Source: Bacillota bacterium (GTDB taxonomy: Bacteria; Bacillota; Clostridia; Acetivibrionales; DTU013). Taken from it: 17,922 nucleotides of DNA. The position numbers and the translations under genes are program-made. The notes beneath the pieces were generated by a model. That model did no database searches, was not told the origin of the DNA, and worked only from the letters and a program-made list of their open reading frames with translations. The stretch covers positions 1 through 17,922 of the forward strand of contig JAEZMC010000184.1 in the NCBI GenBank assembly GCA_023435805.1, given 5' to 3'. Positions 1 to 7,214 of this stretch are shown here, piece after piece (position 1 is the stretch's first letter; each line of letters begins with the position of its first letter).

Positions 1-369
1 CGCTTACGCAATGTTCTTTCTTCTAACAGTAGGGCAATTTCCCTGCCCCAGCCCATTGCTACCTATTACCATGCCTCAGATGTCTTTGATGACGAACTGC
101 TTGCCAGTTGCTTTGCAGAGGATGCTATTTTGGTTGATGAGGGAGAAGAATATCACGGTCCCGAAGCCATCAGCGGGCATATTCTGGAGGCAAACCGAGA
201 TGCTAAGGTCATGACTGAAATTAATAACTGTATACAGAGAAACGACGAAACGGTTGTCACAGCCACTATTTCTGGTAATTTCGCTGGCAGTCCAATTCCA
301 CTGGATTTCCACTTCACTCTTAATAACGGGAAAATCAAAACCGTGGAGATCGTAGTAGCTGGCAAATAA
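1..369 (+). CDS. SnoaL/NTF2-like protein, 5' end outside window
   Basis: The frame is open from the first base to the TAA at 367-369, giving 122 residues with no convincing start inside, so the gene probably begins just upstream of the window. The pattern matches small NTF2/SnoaL-like cone-fold proteins: an N-terminal helix (PIATYYHASD), a segment on loss of activity (LLASCFAEDAILVDEGEEYHG), a GPEAI motif, and C-terminal strands ending HFTLNNGKIKTVEIV. In this superfamily such proteins are small stand-alone enzymes or ligand binders of varied function, so no substrate can be given. A TTG at 130 could begin a shorter product, but that would remove conserved fold elements. The gene is followed directly by a decayed transposon, so its downstream context is disrupted. 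Fold assignment is fairly secure; function is unknown. Confidence 0.65.
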   Translation, partial: RLRNVLSSNSRAISLPQPIATYYHASDVFDDELLASCFAEDAILVDEGEEYHGPEAISGHILEANRDAKVMTEINNCIQRNDETVVTATISGNFAGSPIPLDFHFTLNNGKIKTVEIVVAGK

Positions 370-383
370 GAGGTTCATAGGGA

Positions 384-410
384 GGTTCATAGGGACGGTT
401 CTCATGCACC
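384..410 (+). repeat. Element terminal repeat, outer left copy
   Basis: 27 bases beginning GGTTCATAGGG and ending TTCTCATGCACC. The first and last seven bases pair except for one mismatch, giving a short hairpin around the GGGACGGTTCT core. It differs from the inner left copy at four positions (two in each arm). A partial copy (AGGTTCATAGGG) abuts it at 371-382. Confidence 0.75.
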
Positions 411-439
411 AATTAGGTTCTAATTAGGTTCACAGGTTA

Positions 440-466
440 GGTTCACAGGGACGGTTCTCGTGAACC
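440..466 (+). repeat. Element terminal repeat, inner left copy
   Basis: 27 bases beginning GGTTCACAGGG and ending TCTCGTGAACC. The seven-base arms GGTTCAC and GTGAACC are perfectly complementary. It is preceded by partial copies of the arm (TTAGGTTC at 413-420 and 424-431, TTAGGTTCACAGG-like at 437-449), suggesting nested or slipped duplication. It lies three bases beyond the stop codon of the transposase remnant. Confidence 0.8.
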
Positions 467-468
467 AC

Positions 469-743
469 TTATGTTCTGATGACAAGATTAGGCGCCACTC
501 CAAGAATTCTAGCCACCTGGCGCTGTGAAATTCCCTCAATGGCCTTTATTCTTGAAATCAAATTAACACGTGGGACTTTCGGTATGCTTTTAATTATTGC
601 TATTTCTTGTAAGAAAATAATTTTCAATGGTTTCGATAAACCTTAGGTTGTCCTCCTCATCATGAAATATTCCTTGCTTGTTGGTTCCTCTATATCACAT
701 GATATATTCCACTTTCACTCTTTTCTCTCGCCCTTCTTGGCAT
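469..743 (-). pseudogene. Y1 (HUH) REP-associated transposase remnant
   Basis: Read on the minus strand, an ATG at 743 begins MPRRAREKSESGIYHVI, the typical start of Y1 REP-associated transposases. A TAG at 692-690 interrupts; one frame over, the protein resumes as RGTNKQGIFHDEEDNLRFIE, where family members read RGNNxQxIFxDxED, so about two bases have been lost. The reading then stops at 592-590. From 576 to 469 the sequence gives VPRVNLISRIKAIEGISQRQ followed by VARILGVAPNLVIRT and a stop, the C-terminal helix-turn-helix end of these transposases. The HUH histidine pair and catalytic tyrosine are absent: roughly 100 codons of the middle are deleted. Three independent lesions (frameshift, stop, internal deletion) make it clearly non-functional. 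Assignment rests on remembered family patterns, not a search. Confidence 0.75.
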
Positions 744-792
744 AACTATCACCTGCTTTACCTTTTCCCGCATCATACTAAAAAAGGTAAAT

Positions 793-819
793 GGCGCAAG
801 AGAACCGTCCCCTTGCACC
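793..819 (-). repeat. Element terminal repeat, right copy
   Basis: On the minus strand this reads GGTGCAAGGGG followed by ACGGTTCTCTTGCGCC, the same 27-base unit in inverted orientation. Arms GGTGCAA and TTGCGCC pair with one G-T wobble. A truncated copy (GGTGCAAGGGTA on the minus strand) abuts it at 820-831, mirroring the arrangement at the left end. It lies about 50 bases upstream of the remnant's start codon. Confidence 0.8.
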
Positions 820-881
820 TACCCTTGCACCTAACAGAAAGTAATAGTGTTTGTCTTCCATTTTTAATATCTGTCATCACA

Positions 882-1589
882 TTAGCCTCCAAACACCATT
901 ATTAAAGGTAAAATTATTAGCATGGACATAACTGGACAAGATACAGTATCTGTTCCGTTTTTCGAACATAGTTCTACAAAAGTAGATACTGTTGAAGCAA
1001 TAAGCGAAATACAAATAATAAACAATGTATTTAATCCACCTCTAACTAATAATACAATCAAAATGGCTAATGCTGATGTAATAAACATCGCAATAGAGCC
1101 TTCAATACTTTTTTTATTATCTACAAATCTCCATGTAATCTTATGCTTACCAAATTTTTTCCCAATTAAGGCAGCGAAGGCATCTCCAACTCCCCATGAA
1201 TATATACTGGCAAGAACAATATATTTATCTCCTATTAATCCCCAACCAATAGTAATGCTAAAAGCCATTATACCAATGGCTTTTAGCATACTGCTTTTAA
1301 ATTCACCTTTTTTCCGCTCGTTAACAAATGATGAAAAGCCTGGCACTTTACCAATAAAAAACAATGTTGGAAAAAGAAAAAATGCTAAACTCACTACAAA
1401 AATCAGACAAACCCACCAAGTATCAAATCCGAATAATAATGGAATATAAGCACCTAACAAAATAAAGTGCAATATCTTTCTGAATAATTCACCCGGAATC
1501 TTAGTAAATTTTCTTATTAAAAGTATTATGGATGCTAAAGGGATTAAATAAATTAAGAATATAATAACCCCATTAAATAATTCCGTCAC
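882..1589 (-). CDS. Dolichol/phytol/diacylglycerol kinase-like membrane protein
   Basis: The GTG at 1589 is preceded by GGGGGAG at seven bases; a GTG at 1637 has no ribosome site and would overlap rlmD, so I choose 1589 (235 residues). The protein is almost wholly hydrophobic, with about seven membrane segments. It carries the CTP-dependent lipid kinase signature of the Sec59/Dgk1/phytol kinase family: RKILHF near residue 38, VGDAFAALIGKKFGKHK at 134-150, KKSIEGSIAMF at 159-169, and VELCSKNGTDT at 205-215. Such enzymes use a nucleoside triphosphate, often CTP, to phosphorylate a polyprenol, phytol or diacylglycerol at the membrane; the substrate cannot be read from sequence. It starts 26 bases after rlmD ends and is probably co-transcribed. 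It is far more AT-rich than rlmD, which suggests separate origin. Confidence 0.75.
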   Translation of the reverse strand: MTELFNGVIIFLIYLIPLASIILLIRKFTKIPGELFRKILHFILLGAYIPLLFGFDTWWVCLIFVVSLAFFLFPTLFFIGKVPGFSSFVNERKKGEFKSSMLKAIGIMAFSITIGWGLIGDKYIVLASIYSWGVGDAFAALIGKKFGKHKITWRFVDNKKSIEGSIAMFITSALAILIVLLVRGGLNTLFIICISLIASTVSTFVELCSKNGTDTVSCPVMSMLIILPLIMVFGG

Positions 1590-1615
1590 AATACCACTCC
1601 CCCACAAATTCAAGT

Positions 1616-2977
1616 TTACCTCTTTGACAGCAGACACACTGTCTCAACGTGCGCCGACCAAGGGAACATGTCCACAGGCTGGACTTCGACAGCCTTGTAG
1701 CCCTGTGCATCCAGGTATTTCAAATCCCTGGCTAGTGTGGCGGGGTTGCAGGAGACATAGACGATCCGCTGTGGCTGCATGTCGGCCAGCAGATGCAGCA
1801 GCGATTCGTCGCAGCCTTTGCGGGGCGGATCCAGCACCACCACATCCGCCCGGACACCCTTCCCGTACAATTCCGGTACGACTTTTTCCGCTTCACCGGC
1901 TATGAATTCCGCATTGGTCACGCCGTTGATCCGGGCATTTTCAACAGCATCGGCAATTGCCTGCTCCACAACCTCCACGCCATAAACCTTGCCCGCTTTC
2001 GCCGACAAGAATAATGAAATCGTACCAATGCCGCAATACAGGTCAAATACCGTTTCAACCCCTGTCAGCGCGGCATATTCCAGGGCCTTGGCATATAGCA
2101 CCTCTGTCTGTACAGGATTGACCTGAAAGAAGGAATGAGGTGAGATTGAAAACCTGTAGGGGCCGATCGTATCCACAATAGATTCGCTGCCATACAAAAG
2201 GATATTTTCCCCTCCCAGGATCACGTTGGTCCGCTGCGTGTTTACATTCACAAATATGCTTGTAATACCAGGAACAGCCTTTATAAGCCTTTGTACCAGC
2301 TCGTCCCCCTCCGGCAGCCCACGTCCGTTCAGTACCAGCACCACCATGATTTCACCCGTGTGGAAGCCGTTGCGCGTAATAACATGCCTTACCAGTCCTT
2401 TGCCAGTTGTTTCATCATAGGCCGTTATGCCCTTGTCGCCCATAAACTGCCGTACGACCTTCCGTACCTTGTCGCTGTCTATATTCTGAATACCGCAGTC
2501 TTCAGAGTCGATCACATCATGGGACCGGGCTGCGTAGAAGCCTGTTATGATATCCCCGTTCACCGCCGCTACCGGGTATTGGGCTTTGTTTCGGTAATTG
2601 AAAGGCTGCTCCATTCCGATGGTTTCATGCACCATGACATCCTTCAGTCCACCCAGCCGCTCCAGGTTGTCCCGGACCAGCCTTGTCTTGAAGGCCAGCT
2701 GTGCGCTGTAGTCCATATGCTGCAGGTTGCAGCCTCCGCAGCGTTTGTAGGCGCCGCAGAAGGGTTTGATCCTGTGCTGGGATGCCTTCAGCACTTTTAA
2801 CAGCTTTCCGACCGCATAGCTCTTGTTAAGCTTGATAATCCGGATCTCCGCCTGTTCCCCTTCCAGCGCCCCATCCACGAAAACGGCAAGACCGTCGATT
2901 CTGCCGACGCCCTGACCCTCGTGCGTCATGCCTGTGATATCCAGTATGTAATTTTTGTTTTTCTCCAGGGATGCCAT
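1616..2977 (-). CDS. rlmD: 23S rRNA (uracil-5-)-methyltransferase RlmD/RlmCD type
   Basis: A 453-residue SAM-dependent enzyme of the TrmA/RumA family that makes 5-methyluridine in RNA, most likely 23S rRNA (U1939 and, in many Gram-positives, U747). An N-terminal TRAM domain (about 8-62) is followed by four cysteines fitting the 4Fe-4S site: Cys74, Cys80, Cys83 and Cys161. The catalytic domain shows FQVN (284-287), the SAM loop DLYCGIGT (312-319), DPPRKGCD (383-390), the nucleophile Cys410 in YVSCNP, and the base Glu445 in HVET. All key residues are intact. ATG at 2977 has GAGGTG five bases upstream. It lies 37 bases beyond the chemoreceptor terminator, so it should have a promoter of its own, though I see no convincing one. 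The lipid-kinase-like gene follows. Confidence 0.93.
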   Translation of the reverse strand: MASLEKNKNYILDITGMTHEGQGVGRIDGLAVFVDGALEGEQAEIRIIKLNKSYAVGKLLKVLKASQHRIKPFCGAYKRCGGCNLQHMDYSAQLAFKTRLVRDNLERLGGLKDVMVHETIGMEQPFNYRNKAQYPVAAVNGDIITGFYAARSHDVIDSEDCGIQNIDSDKVRKVVRQFMGDKGITAYDETTGKGLVRHVITRNGFHTGEIMVVLVLNGRGLPEGDELVQRLIKAVPGITSIFVNVNTQRTNVILGGENILLYGSESIVDTIGPYRFSISPHSFFQVNPVQTEVLYAKALEYAALTGVETVFDLYCGIGTISLFLSAKAGKVYGVEVVEQAIADAVENARINGVTNAEFIAGEAEKVVPELYGKGVRADVVVLDPPRKGCDESLLHLLADMQPQRIVYVSCNPATLARDLKYLDAQGYKAVEVQPVDMFPWSAHVETVCLLSKR

Positions 2978-3013
2978 TTAAACACCTCAATTGAAATAAT
3001 TCAATAAACTATT

Positions 3014-3038
3014 AAAAAAATGGCCCCTTGAAAGGGGC
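3014..3038 (-). terminator. Rho-independent terminator of chemoreceptor gene
   Basis: On the minus strand a GCCCCT/AGGGGC stem with a four-base loop (3038-3023) is followed by CA and seven T residues (3020-3014). It sits about 80 bases after the chemoreceptor stop codon and ends that transcript before rlmD. Confidence 0.85.
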
Positions 3039-3116
3039 ACATTATAGATCAGACAGAATCAGTATGCCATATGGTTATTGTTCCAATTATCCCCATTACT
3101 ATACATTGCCCTGTTC

Positions 3117-5516
3117 TTATACCTTGAAACGCTCCAGCAGGCTTTCGAGTGTACCCGTTACCGCATCCAGCTTCAAGGTCATCTCTTCCATTTGCTCCAT
3201 GGTCTTCTTCTGCAGCTCGAGACCGGCGTCAATTGCTTCTCCGGAGGCCGCTGTCCGGCTTGCAGCCTGTGTCAGCGTATCAATCGTACCGATCAGCTCC
3301 ATGGTATTATCCTGTCTGGCTTTAACAGCATTGGACGCTTCCCTGAGGGTTTCAACGATTTGCTGCACCGTGCCGGTTATTTCAAGAATGCTGTTCCTGG
3401 CAGAGTCTATTCTGCCGACGCCTTCGTCCACATTTCTCACACCGTCGCCGATCCTGTCTACGGCGTACTGTATCCGGCCCTGTATCTCACTGATCAGGTG
3501 TTTGATCTCACCTGCCGCTTTATTGCTGCCTTCTGAAAGCTTTCTGATTTCATCGGCCAGTACGGTGAAGCCCTTCCCCTGCTGTCCGGCTCTGGCGGCC
3601 TCTATTGCGGCATTTAAAGCCAGCAGGTTTGTTCTGGACGCAATTTCGGTAATCGTGTTGGTAATGGCGCCTATTTTACTGGAGGAATCCTCCAGGTCAC
3701 TGATGGAGTTCGCGATCTGCCTGACTGTCTCGGTCACGTTCCTGATAACCGCTTCGGCTTCCTCTACCGATTTTTCTCCGGATGCGGCGATTTCAATTGC
3801 CTTCATTCCGTCCTCCACCGCTTTTCCCGTCGATAACGCAAGCCTGTCGTCATCCGACCGGATGGTGCCTGACTTATTCAGGCTTTCAGCGGGGTGTTTC
3901 ACACCGGTGAACAGCCCCTCCATAATATTTCTGAGACCGCTGGAGACTTTTCCGGCACTCTCCCTGCTGTGAGCGAACAAATCGGCCAGTCCTTTTCTGA
4001 GAGCTCCGATTTCACCGGTAGTGGTTTTTACCTGCTCCAGCATTTTCTGCTGCCCGTCAAGCACATCGTTGACCCTGGCGCCAAGCGTCCCTATTTCATC
4101 CTTCCGTTCATTTTTTACCCTTTCGGTCAAATCGCCCTTTCCTGCCTTCTCCAGAAGGTCAGTCATATTTCGTATGGGATTGAGAATATTCCGTGAAAGC
4201 AGAAGCGCTGCAAACATTCCGATCAATAAGGAAAGAAGTGCAATGCCGGCAAGTGTCAGCAGCAGGGTGTTTTTCAGCCTTTTCGATTTTTCAACATCCT
4301 CTGCCAGATAACCCCTGTATGCAGATTCCAGCTTTATAAGGCTCTGCAGCTGCGTTTCATAAAGCTTTTCCGCATCTGTCCAGCTTTCAGCCAATCCGTT
4401 GTTTTCTATGTTTGATTTAGCATTAAACAGCTGATCCAGCATACCGGAGAACACAGTAACGCTTTGTGCCGCGTCAGCCGCCAGCGGTGCGTTCCCTGCA
4501 GTCAACAGCTTTTCCAGCAGCATCAGTGTTTCGCCTGCATCCTGTATGTTCTGACGGAAGCCTGATGCGTTGCCGGTGCTTTCCGAAAGTGCAGTCATTG
4601 CATCAGCATATGCTTGCTGCGTCAGCAAAAGTGCCCTGTCGGCTGCTGCGAGCTTGGCCAATGCAGCGGCCATGGTATTGGTATCCAATCCGTTCAGTAA
4701 GGAATTTATATGCGCATCATTTTCCAATACTGCAGCTAGAGCTTCTCGAACCGATTCTTCAAGTGACGGGTCCGGTATCCGGTAACCTGCTCCGGCCGCT
4801 TCAGCCTTGTCTCCGGCGCCGCTCTGCGGTGTACCGGGCTGCTGTGACGCCAATCCTTCCAATTCAGACTGCAATTCATCATTTGCTGCAGCAGCGGCAT
4901 GAATTTCCTTCCATGCGGTATCAACAGCGGCTGTCAAACGTTCCAGCGCAAGCTGCTGTTGTGCCGACAGTTCCGTCAGCATGCCCCCGTCAGACAGGAT
5001 ATCCTTCATCGTTGCGTCCACCTGCGTCTGAACAAGATTCTTCAATTCCTGTTCCTTTGCAAGCAGCGAATCATATTGTGCTTTGAAATCGGCTAAAAGG
5101 TTAATATATCCTGTCCTGTCAGCGTTTTTCACACCGCTTGCTATCCTGTCTGTAAAAATGCCATTATATTGACGGTTTGTCTCAATCAGTTTATTCAGTT
5201 CCGAAATTTCGGTATTTTCTGATTGCCCCGACAGCTTTTCGGCAATCTGACCGAACCGCTCACTGTTTTTATTAAAGCTGTCCGCACCTGACATATCAAG
5301 ATTAAGCATGCTTGCTGATATCAACTGCTGCTGAGCAGCAATCAGATCCTTGAGGTCACGCACATTTGCCACATGAGCATTATTGCTGTCTGCACTTGCG
5401 GCAATTCCCGCCACCACAAGATTATATCCCCCGAAAGAGACCGCCAGCGCCGCAGCAGAACATAATAAAACAATCATTACGAATGCGAGCACCAGCTTCG
5501 TTTTAATATTCATCAT
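3117..5516 (-). CDS. Methyl-accepting chemotaxis protein
   Basis: I place the start at the ATG of 5516 (799 residues), nine bases after GGAG; a TTG at 5543 lacks a ribosome site. Layout: membrane segment 1 at about 5-27, a very long extracellular region (28-415, nearly 390 residues), membrane segment 2 at 416-440, HAMP at 441-493, and a cytoplasmic signalling coiled coil. The hairpin tip is intact: SRTNLLALNAAIEAARAG (residues 628-645) followed by QQGKGFTVLADEIRKLS, where CheA and CheW dock. It should sense a ligand outside the cell and steer CheA. The extracellular part is helical throughout and is broken by a Pro/Gly/Ala-rich stretch at about 225-244, suggesting two helical bundles joined by a linker. 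No CheR-binding pentapeptide is visible at the C-terminus. No other chemotaxis gene is nearby. The ligand is unknown. Confidence 0.92.
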   Translation of the reverse strand: MMNIKTKLVLAFVMIVLLCSAAALAVSFGGYNLVVAGIAASADSNNAHVANVRDLKDLIAAQQQLISASMLNLDMSGADSFNKNSERFGQIAEKLSGQSENTEISELNKLIETNRQYNGIFTDRIASGVKNADRTGYINLLADFKAQYDSLLAKEQELKNLVQTQVDATMKDILSDGGMLTELSAQQQLALERLTAAVDTAWKEIHAAAAANDELQSELEGLASQQPGTPQSGAGDKAEAAGAGYRIPDPSLEESVREALAAVLENDAHINSLLNGLDTNTMAAALAKLAAADRALLLTQQAYADAMTALSESTGNASGFRQNIQDAGETLMLLEKLLTAGNAPLAADAAQSVTVFSGMLDQLFNAKSNIENNGLAESWTDAEKLYETQLQSLIKLESAYRGYLAEDVEKSKRLKNTLLLTLAGIALLSLLIGMFAALLLSRNILNPIRNMTDLLEKAGKGDLTERVKNERKDEIGTLGARVNDVLDGQQKMLEQVKTTTGEIGALRKGLADLFAHSRESAGKVSSGLRNIMEGLFTGVKHPAESLNKSGTIRSDDDRLALSTGKAVEDGMKAIEIAASGEKSVEEAEAVIRNVTETVRQIANSISDLEDSSSKIGAITNTITEIASRTNLLALNAAIEAARAGQQGKGFTVLADEIRKLSEGSNKAAGEIKHLISEIQGRIQYAVDRIGDGVRNVDEGVGRIDSARNSILEITGTVQQIVETLREASNAVKARQDNTMELIGTIDTLTQAASRTAASGEAIDAGLELQKKTMEQMEEMTLKLDAVTGTLESLLERFKV

Positions 5517-5591
5517 CCGCTTCATCTCCGCAGTAGAATCCAATCGCGTAATTCAACGTATATAATTCGATAAAATAACACAAAATCCTTC

Positions 5592-5620
5592 TTATTAGTA
5601 ATCAATAAAAAATTTGACAA
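5592..5620 (-). promoter_or_regulatory. Possible chemoreceptor promoter
   Basis: On the minus strand TTGTCA (5620-5615) and TAATAA (5597-5592) are 17 bases apart. The -10 is a poor match. The -35 is the back of the TTGACA used by the plus-strand promoter, so the two would overlap. Confidence 0.3.
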
Positions 5621-5642
5621 AGAGTGTATAATAATTTATAAA
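5614..5642 (+). promoter_or_regulatory. Sigma-A promoter for the M23 peptidase-bactofilin genes
   Basis: Perfect TTGACA at 5614-5619 and TATAAA at 5637-5642 with a 17-base spacer. Transcription would begin near 5649, leaving an untranslated leader of about 135 bases that contains an ACTGGCCAGT palindrome at 5717-5726 and no evident gene. Confidence 0.8.
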
Positions 5643-5784
5643 TATTAAATGCAATAAAAATGGCCGGGAAAAAAGGATTTTTTAAAATAATGTAGAATAA
5701 GAATAGTACCTGTTTCACTGGCCAGTACCGTACAAAAGACAAAAACGAAAAACAGATCTATTACTATTTACAGGACGGTTGGAC

Positions 5785-6729
5785 ATGAATAAGGGCAAGG
5801 TCAAAAAAACTGAAAAAAAATATCTTTCCATTGTTTTGATTCCACATTCAACAAGTCACGTAAAGGTATTAAAATTCAGATCATTCTATGCAAAGCTATT
5901 TGTCAGCTTTGTTTTGCTGGTTGCTGTATTTACATACAGTGGGCTTTATATCTCCAGGATGGTCACGGAAAACAAAACGCTCAAGCAGGATATCAACGAG
6001 CTTTACAGCGCGAACACCGAACAGCGCAAGCTGCTGGATGAAAAATCAGTGGAAATCGACCGACTGAAAGAAGAAAGCAGTGCTTTCAGCGATAGTGTCA
6101 ATGATAAAATCGAAGAGTTTACGGAAAGCTTCAACAAATTAACCGATGATTATATAAAAGGTCAGACATCCTCCTCCAAACCCAGCAGATCGGGTGACAG
6201 GAGCCAGACCTCCTTCGCCGGTGAAATCCGTACGCTCAAGAGCATACTTGACAACCTGGGCCAGCTATACAGCCGCGCAGACTTGCCGAAGGCCGATCTG
6301 AACGCGGCGGAGGCCAAGCTTGCCAAATACCTGGATACTGTACCTACCCTTTGGCCTGTACAGGGAAGATTAACCGATCAATTCGGTTACAGAAAGGACC
6401 CCTTCACAAGAAGGACAAAGTATCACGCAGGCATTGACGTAGGTGCGGACTCTGGTACAAGCATCAAAGCCGCTGCCAGCGGCAGGGTCATTTTGGCTGA
6501 ACGCACCAGCGGGTACGGCCGGACTGTAAAAATTGACCACGGACGGGGAATTGTTACACTTTACGGCCACGCCTCCAAGCTGCTAGTGGAGCAGGGGCAA
6601 ACGGTCAAAAAGGGTGACGTCATAGCGAAAGTAGGAAGTTCAGGCCGCAGTACAGGACCACATCTCCATTTTGAAGTGCTGCTGTACGGCACACCCGTAG
6701 ATCCGCTGCAATATCTTGATGAACGATAA
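5785..6729 (+). CDS. Membrane-anchored M23 peptidase (LytM-like)
   Basis: The ATG at 5785 follows AGGA at nine bases; a TTG at 5779 is too close, so the product is 314 residues. A basic cytoplasmic start of about 33 residues leads to one membrane segment (about 36-56), a coiled coil (about 60-125), a Ser-rich linker and a C-terminal M23 domain (about 190-310). The zinc and catalytic residues are all present: His214 and Asp218 in YHAGIDVG, His262 in YGHASK, and His293/His295 in GPHLHFEV. Enzymes of this type cut peptide cross-bridges in peptidoglycan from the outer face of the membrane. The bactofilin gene follows after 39 bases. This pairing is known from bacteria in which a bactofilin scaffold positions an M23 enzyme to set cell shape, which is the likely role here. 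Confidence 0.92.
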   Translation: MNKGKVKKTEKKYLSIVLIPHSTSHVKVLKFRSFYAKLFVSFVLLVAVFTYSGLYISRMVTENKTLKQDINELYSANTEQRKLLDEKSVEIDRLKEESSAFSDSVNDKIEEFTESFNKLTDDYIKGQTSSSKPSRSGDRSQTSFAGEIRTLKSILDNLGQLYSRADLPKADLNAAEAKLAKYLDTVPTLWPVQGRLTDQFGYRKDPFTRRTKYHAGIDVGADSGTSIKAAASGRVILAERTSGYGRTVKIDHGRGIVTLYGHASKLLVEQGQTVKKGDVIAKVGSSGRSTGPHLHFEVLLYGTPVDPLQYLDER

Positions 6730-6768
6730 AAATATAGATCATTTCATTTTACACACTGGGAGGTATAT

Positions 6769-7209
6769 ATGTTCAGTAAAAAGGAAACAGGCTTCCGTGA
6801 GGGAGTTGATACACTGGTTGGTGTAAATACAGTCTTTACCGGAAATATTGAGTCCGAAGGTACCGTCAGAGTAGACGGCAAGGTTAAAGGTGACGTTAAG
6901 GTGTCCGGTGATGTATATGTCGGCAGTCAAGCAACCATCAGCGGCAATATTGAGGCGGCAAACGTCCATCTCTCGGGTACGGTGGAAGGAAATATCACAG
7001 CCAAGGGCATTTTGAAAATCATGTCTACCGCCAAGCTGTTTGGCGATATCCGGATTAACAGCTTCGTTGCGGATGAAGGCGCATTGTTTCAAGGCAAGTG
7101 TACCATGATGGACACTGTCCCTGTTGAGAAGCCTGTAGAAAAGAATTCCTCAAAGAAAAACTATAAAAAGAGCTCCGTACTTGAAGAAGTTTACGAAGAA
7201 AAAGCATGA
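6769..7209 (+). CDS. Bactofilin (polymer-forming cytoskeletal protein)
   Basis: A 146-residue protein with a short polar N-terminus and a central right-handed beta-helix (about residues 17-112) of Gly-rich rungs, for example GTVRVDGKVKGDVKVSGDVY and GNIEAANVHLSGTVEGNI. The C-terminus is a charged, probably disordered Lys/Glu/Ser-rich tail. Bactofilins polymerise without nucleotide into filaments and recruit wall enzymes to the membrane. The GGGAGG site lies five bases before the ATG. It shares the transcript of the M23 peptidase immediately upstream. The stop codon is only five bases from the end of the convergent 52-residue gene, and no dedicated terminator is seen before that gene. Confidence 0.93.
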   Translation: MFSKKETGFREGVDTLVGVNTVFTGNIESEGTVRVDGKVKGDVKVSGDVYVGSQATISGNIEAANVHLSGTVEGNITAKGILKIMSTAKLFGDIRINSFVADEGALFQGKCTMMDTVPVEKPVEKNSSKKNYKKSSVLEEVYEEKA

Positions 7210-7214
7210 CGTAC

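Larger units (their letters stand above)
371..831 (-). mobile_element. Decayed IS200-like/REP-associated (Y1) transposon
   Basis: About 460 bases bounded by inverted copies of a 27-base hairpin-forming repeat with the core GGGACGGTTCTC: two direct copies at the left (384-410, 440-466) and one inverted copy at the right (793-819). At both outer ends a truncated copy of the repeat's first part sits outside the complete one (371-382 and 820-831). Between them lies a minus-strand transposase remnant with recognisable N- and C-terminal ends and no catalytic middle. The arrangement fits single-stranded-DNA transposons mobilised by Y1 HUH transposases, which recognise subterminal hairpins. Nothing here could be active by itself. 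Exact insertion boundaries are not proven because these elements make no target duplication. Confidence 0.7.

Noticed and set aside
371..466. Short repeats as a CRISPR array
   Set aside because: The units are hairpin ends of a transposon with irregular spacing, they recur inverted on the other side of the transposase remnant, and there are no uniform spacers or cas genes.
678..905. 75-codon plus-strand frame across the transposon's right end
   Set aside because: It is antisense to the transposase remnant and reads through the terminal repeat; no coding signal.
922..1449. Plus-strand open frame of 175 codons
   Set aside because: It is antisense to the lipid-kinase-like gene, has no ribosome site and encodes no recognisable pattern, whereas the minus strand has clear kinase-family motifs.
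2291..2800. Plus-strand open frame of 169 codons inside rlmD
   Set aside because: Shadow of rlmD, whose catalytic and Fe-S motifs are unambiguous on the other strand.
3041..3046. TATAAT on the minus strand as a promoter for rlmD
   Set aside because: A -10 match alone; the hexamer 17 bases upstream (TGGCAT) is a poor -35 and the start would fall inside the terminator stem.
3028..3972. Plus-strand open frame of 314 codons
   Set aside because: Ser/Ile/Leu-rich shadow of the chemoreceptor's repetitive helical signalling domain; no ribosome site and it starts within the terminator region.
4466..5086. Plus-strand open frame of 206 codons
   Set aside because: Antisense to the chemoreceptor extracellular region; Pro/Arg/Gln-rich composition typical of a shadow frame.
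5614..5632. TTGACA followed by TATAAT at 5627
   Set aside because: The spacer is only seven bases; the functional -10 is more likely TATAAA at 5637 with a 17-base spacer.
5659..5694. Tiny leader frame MAGKKGFFKIM before the M23 gene
   Set aside because: Eleven codons with no ribosome site and no attenuator-like structure following.
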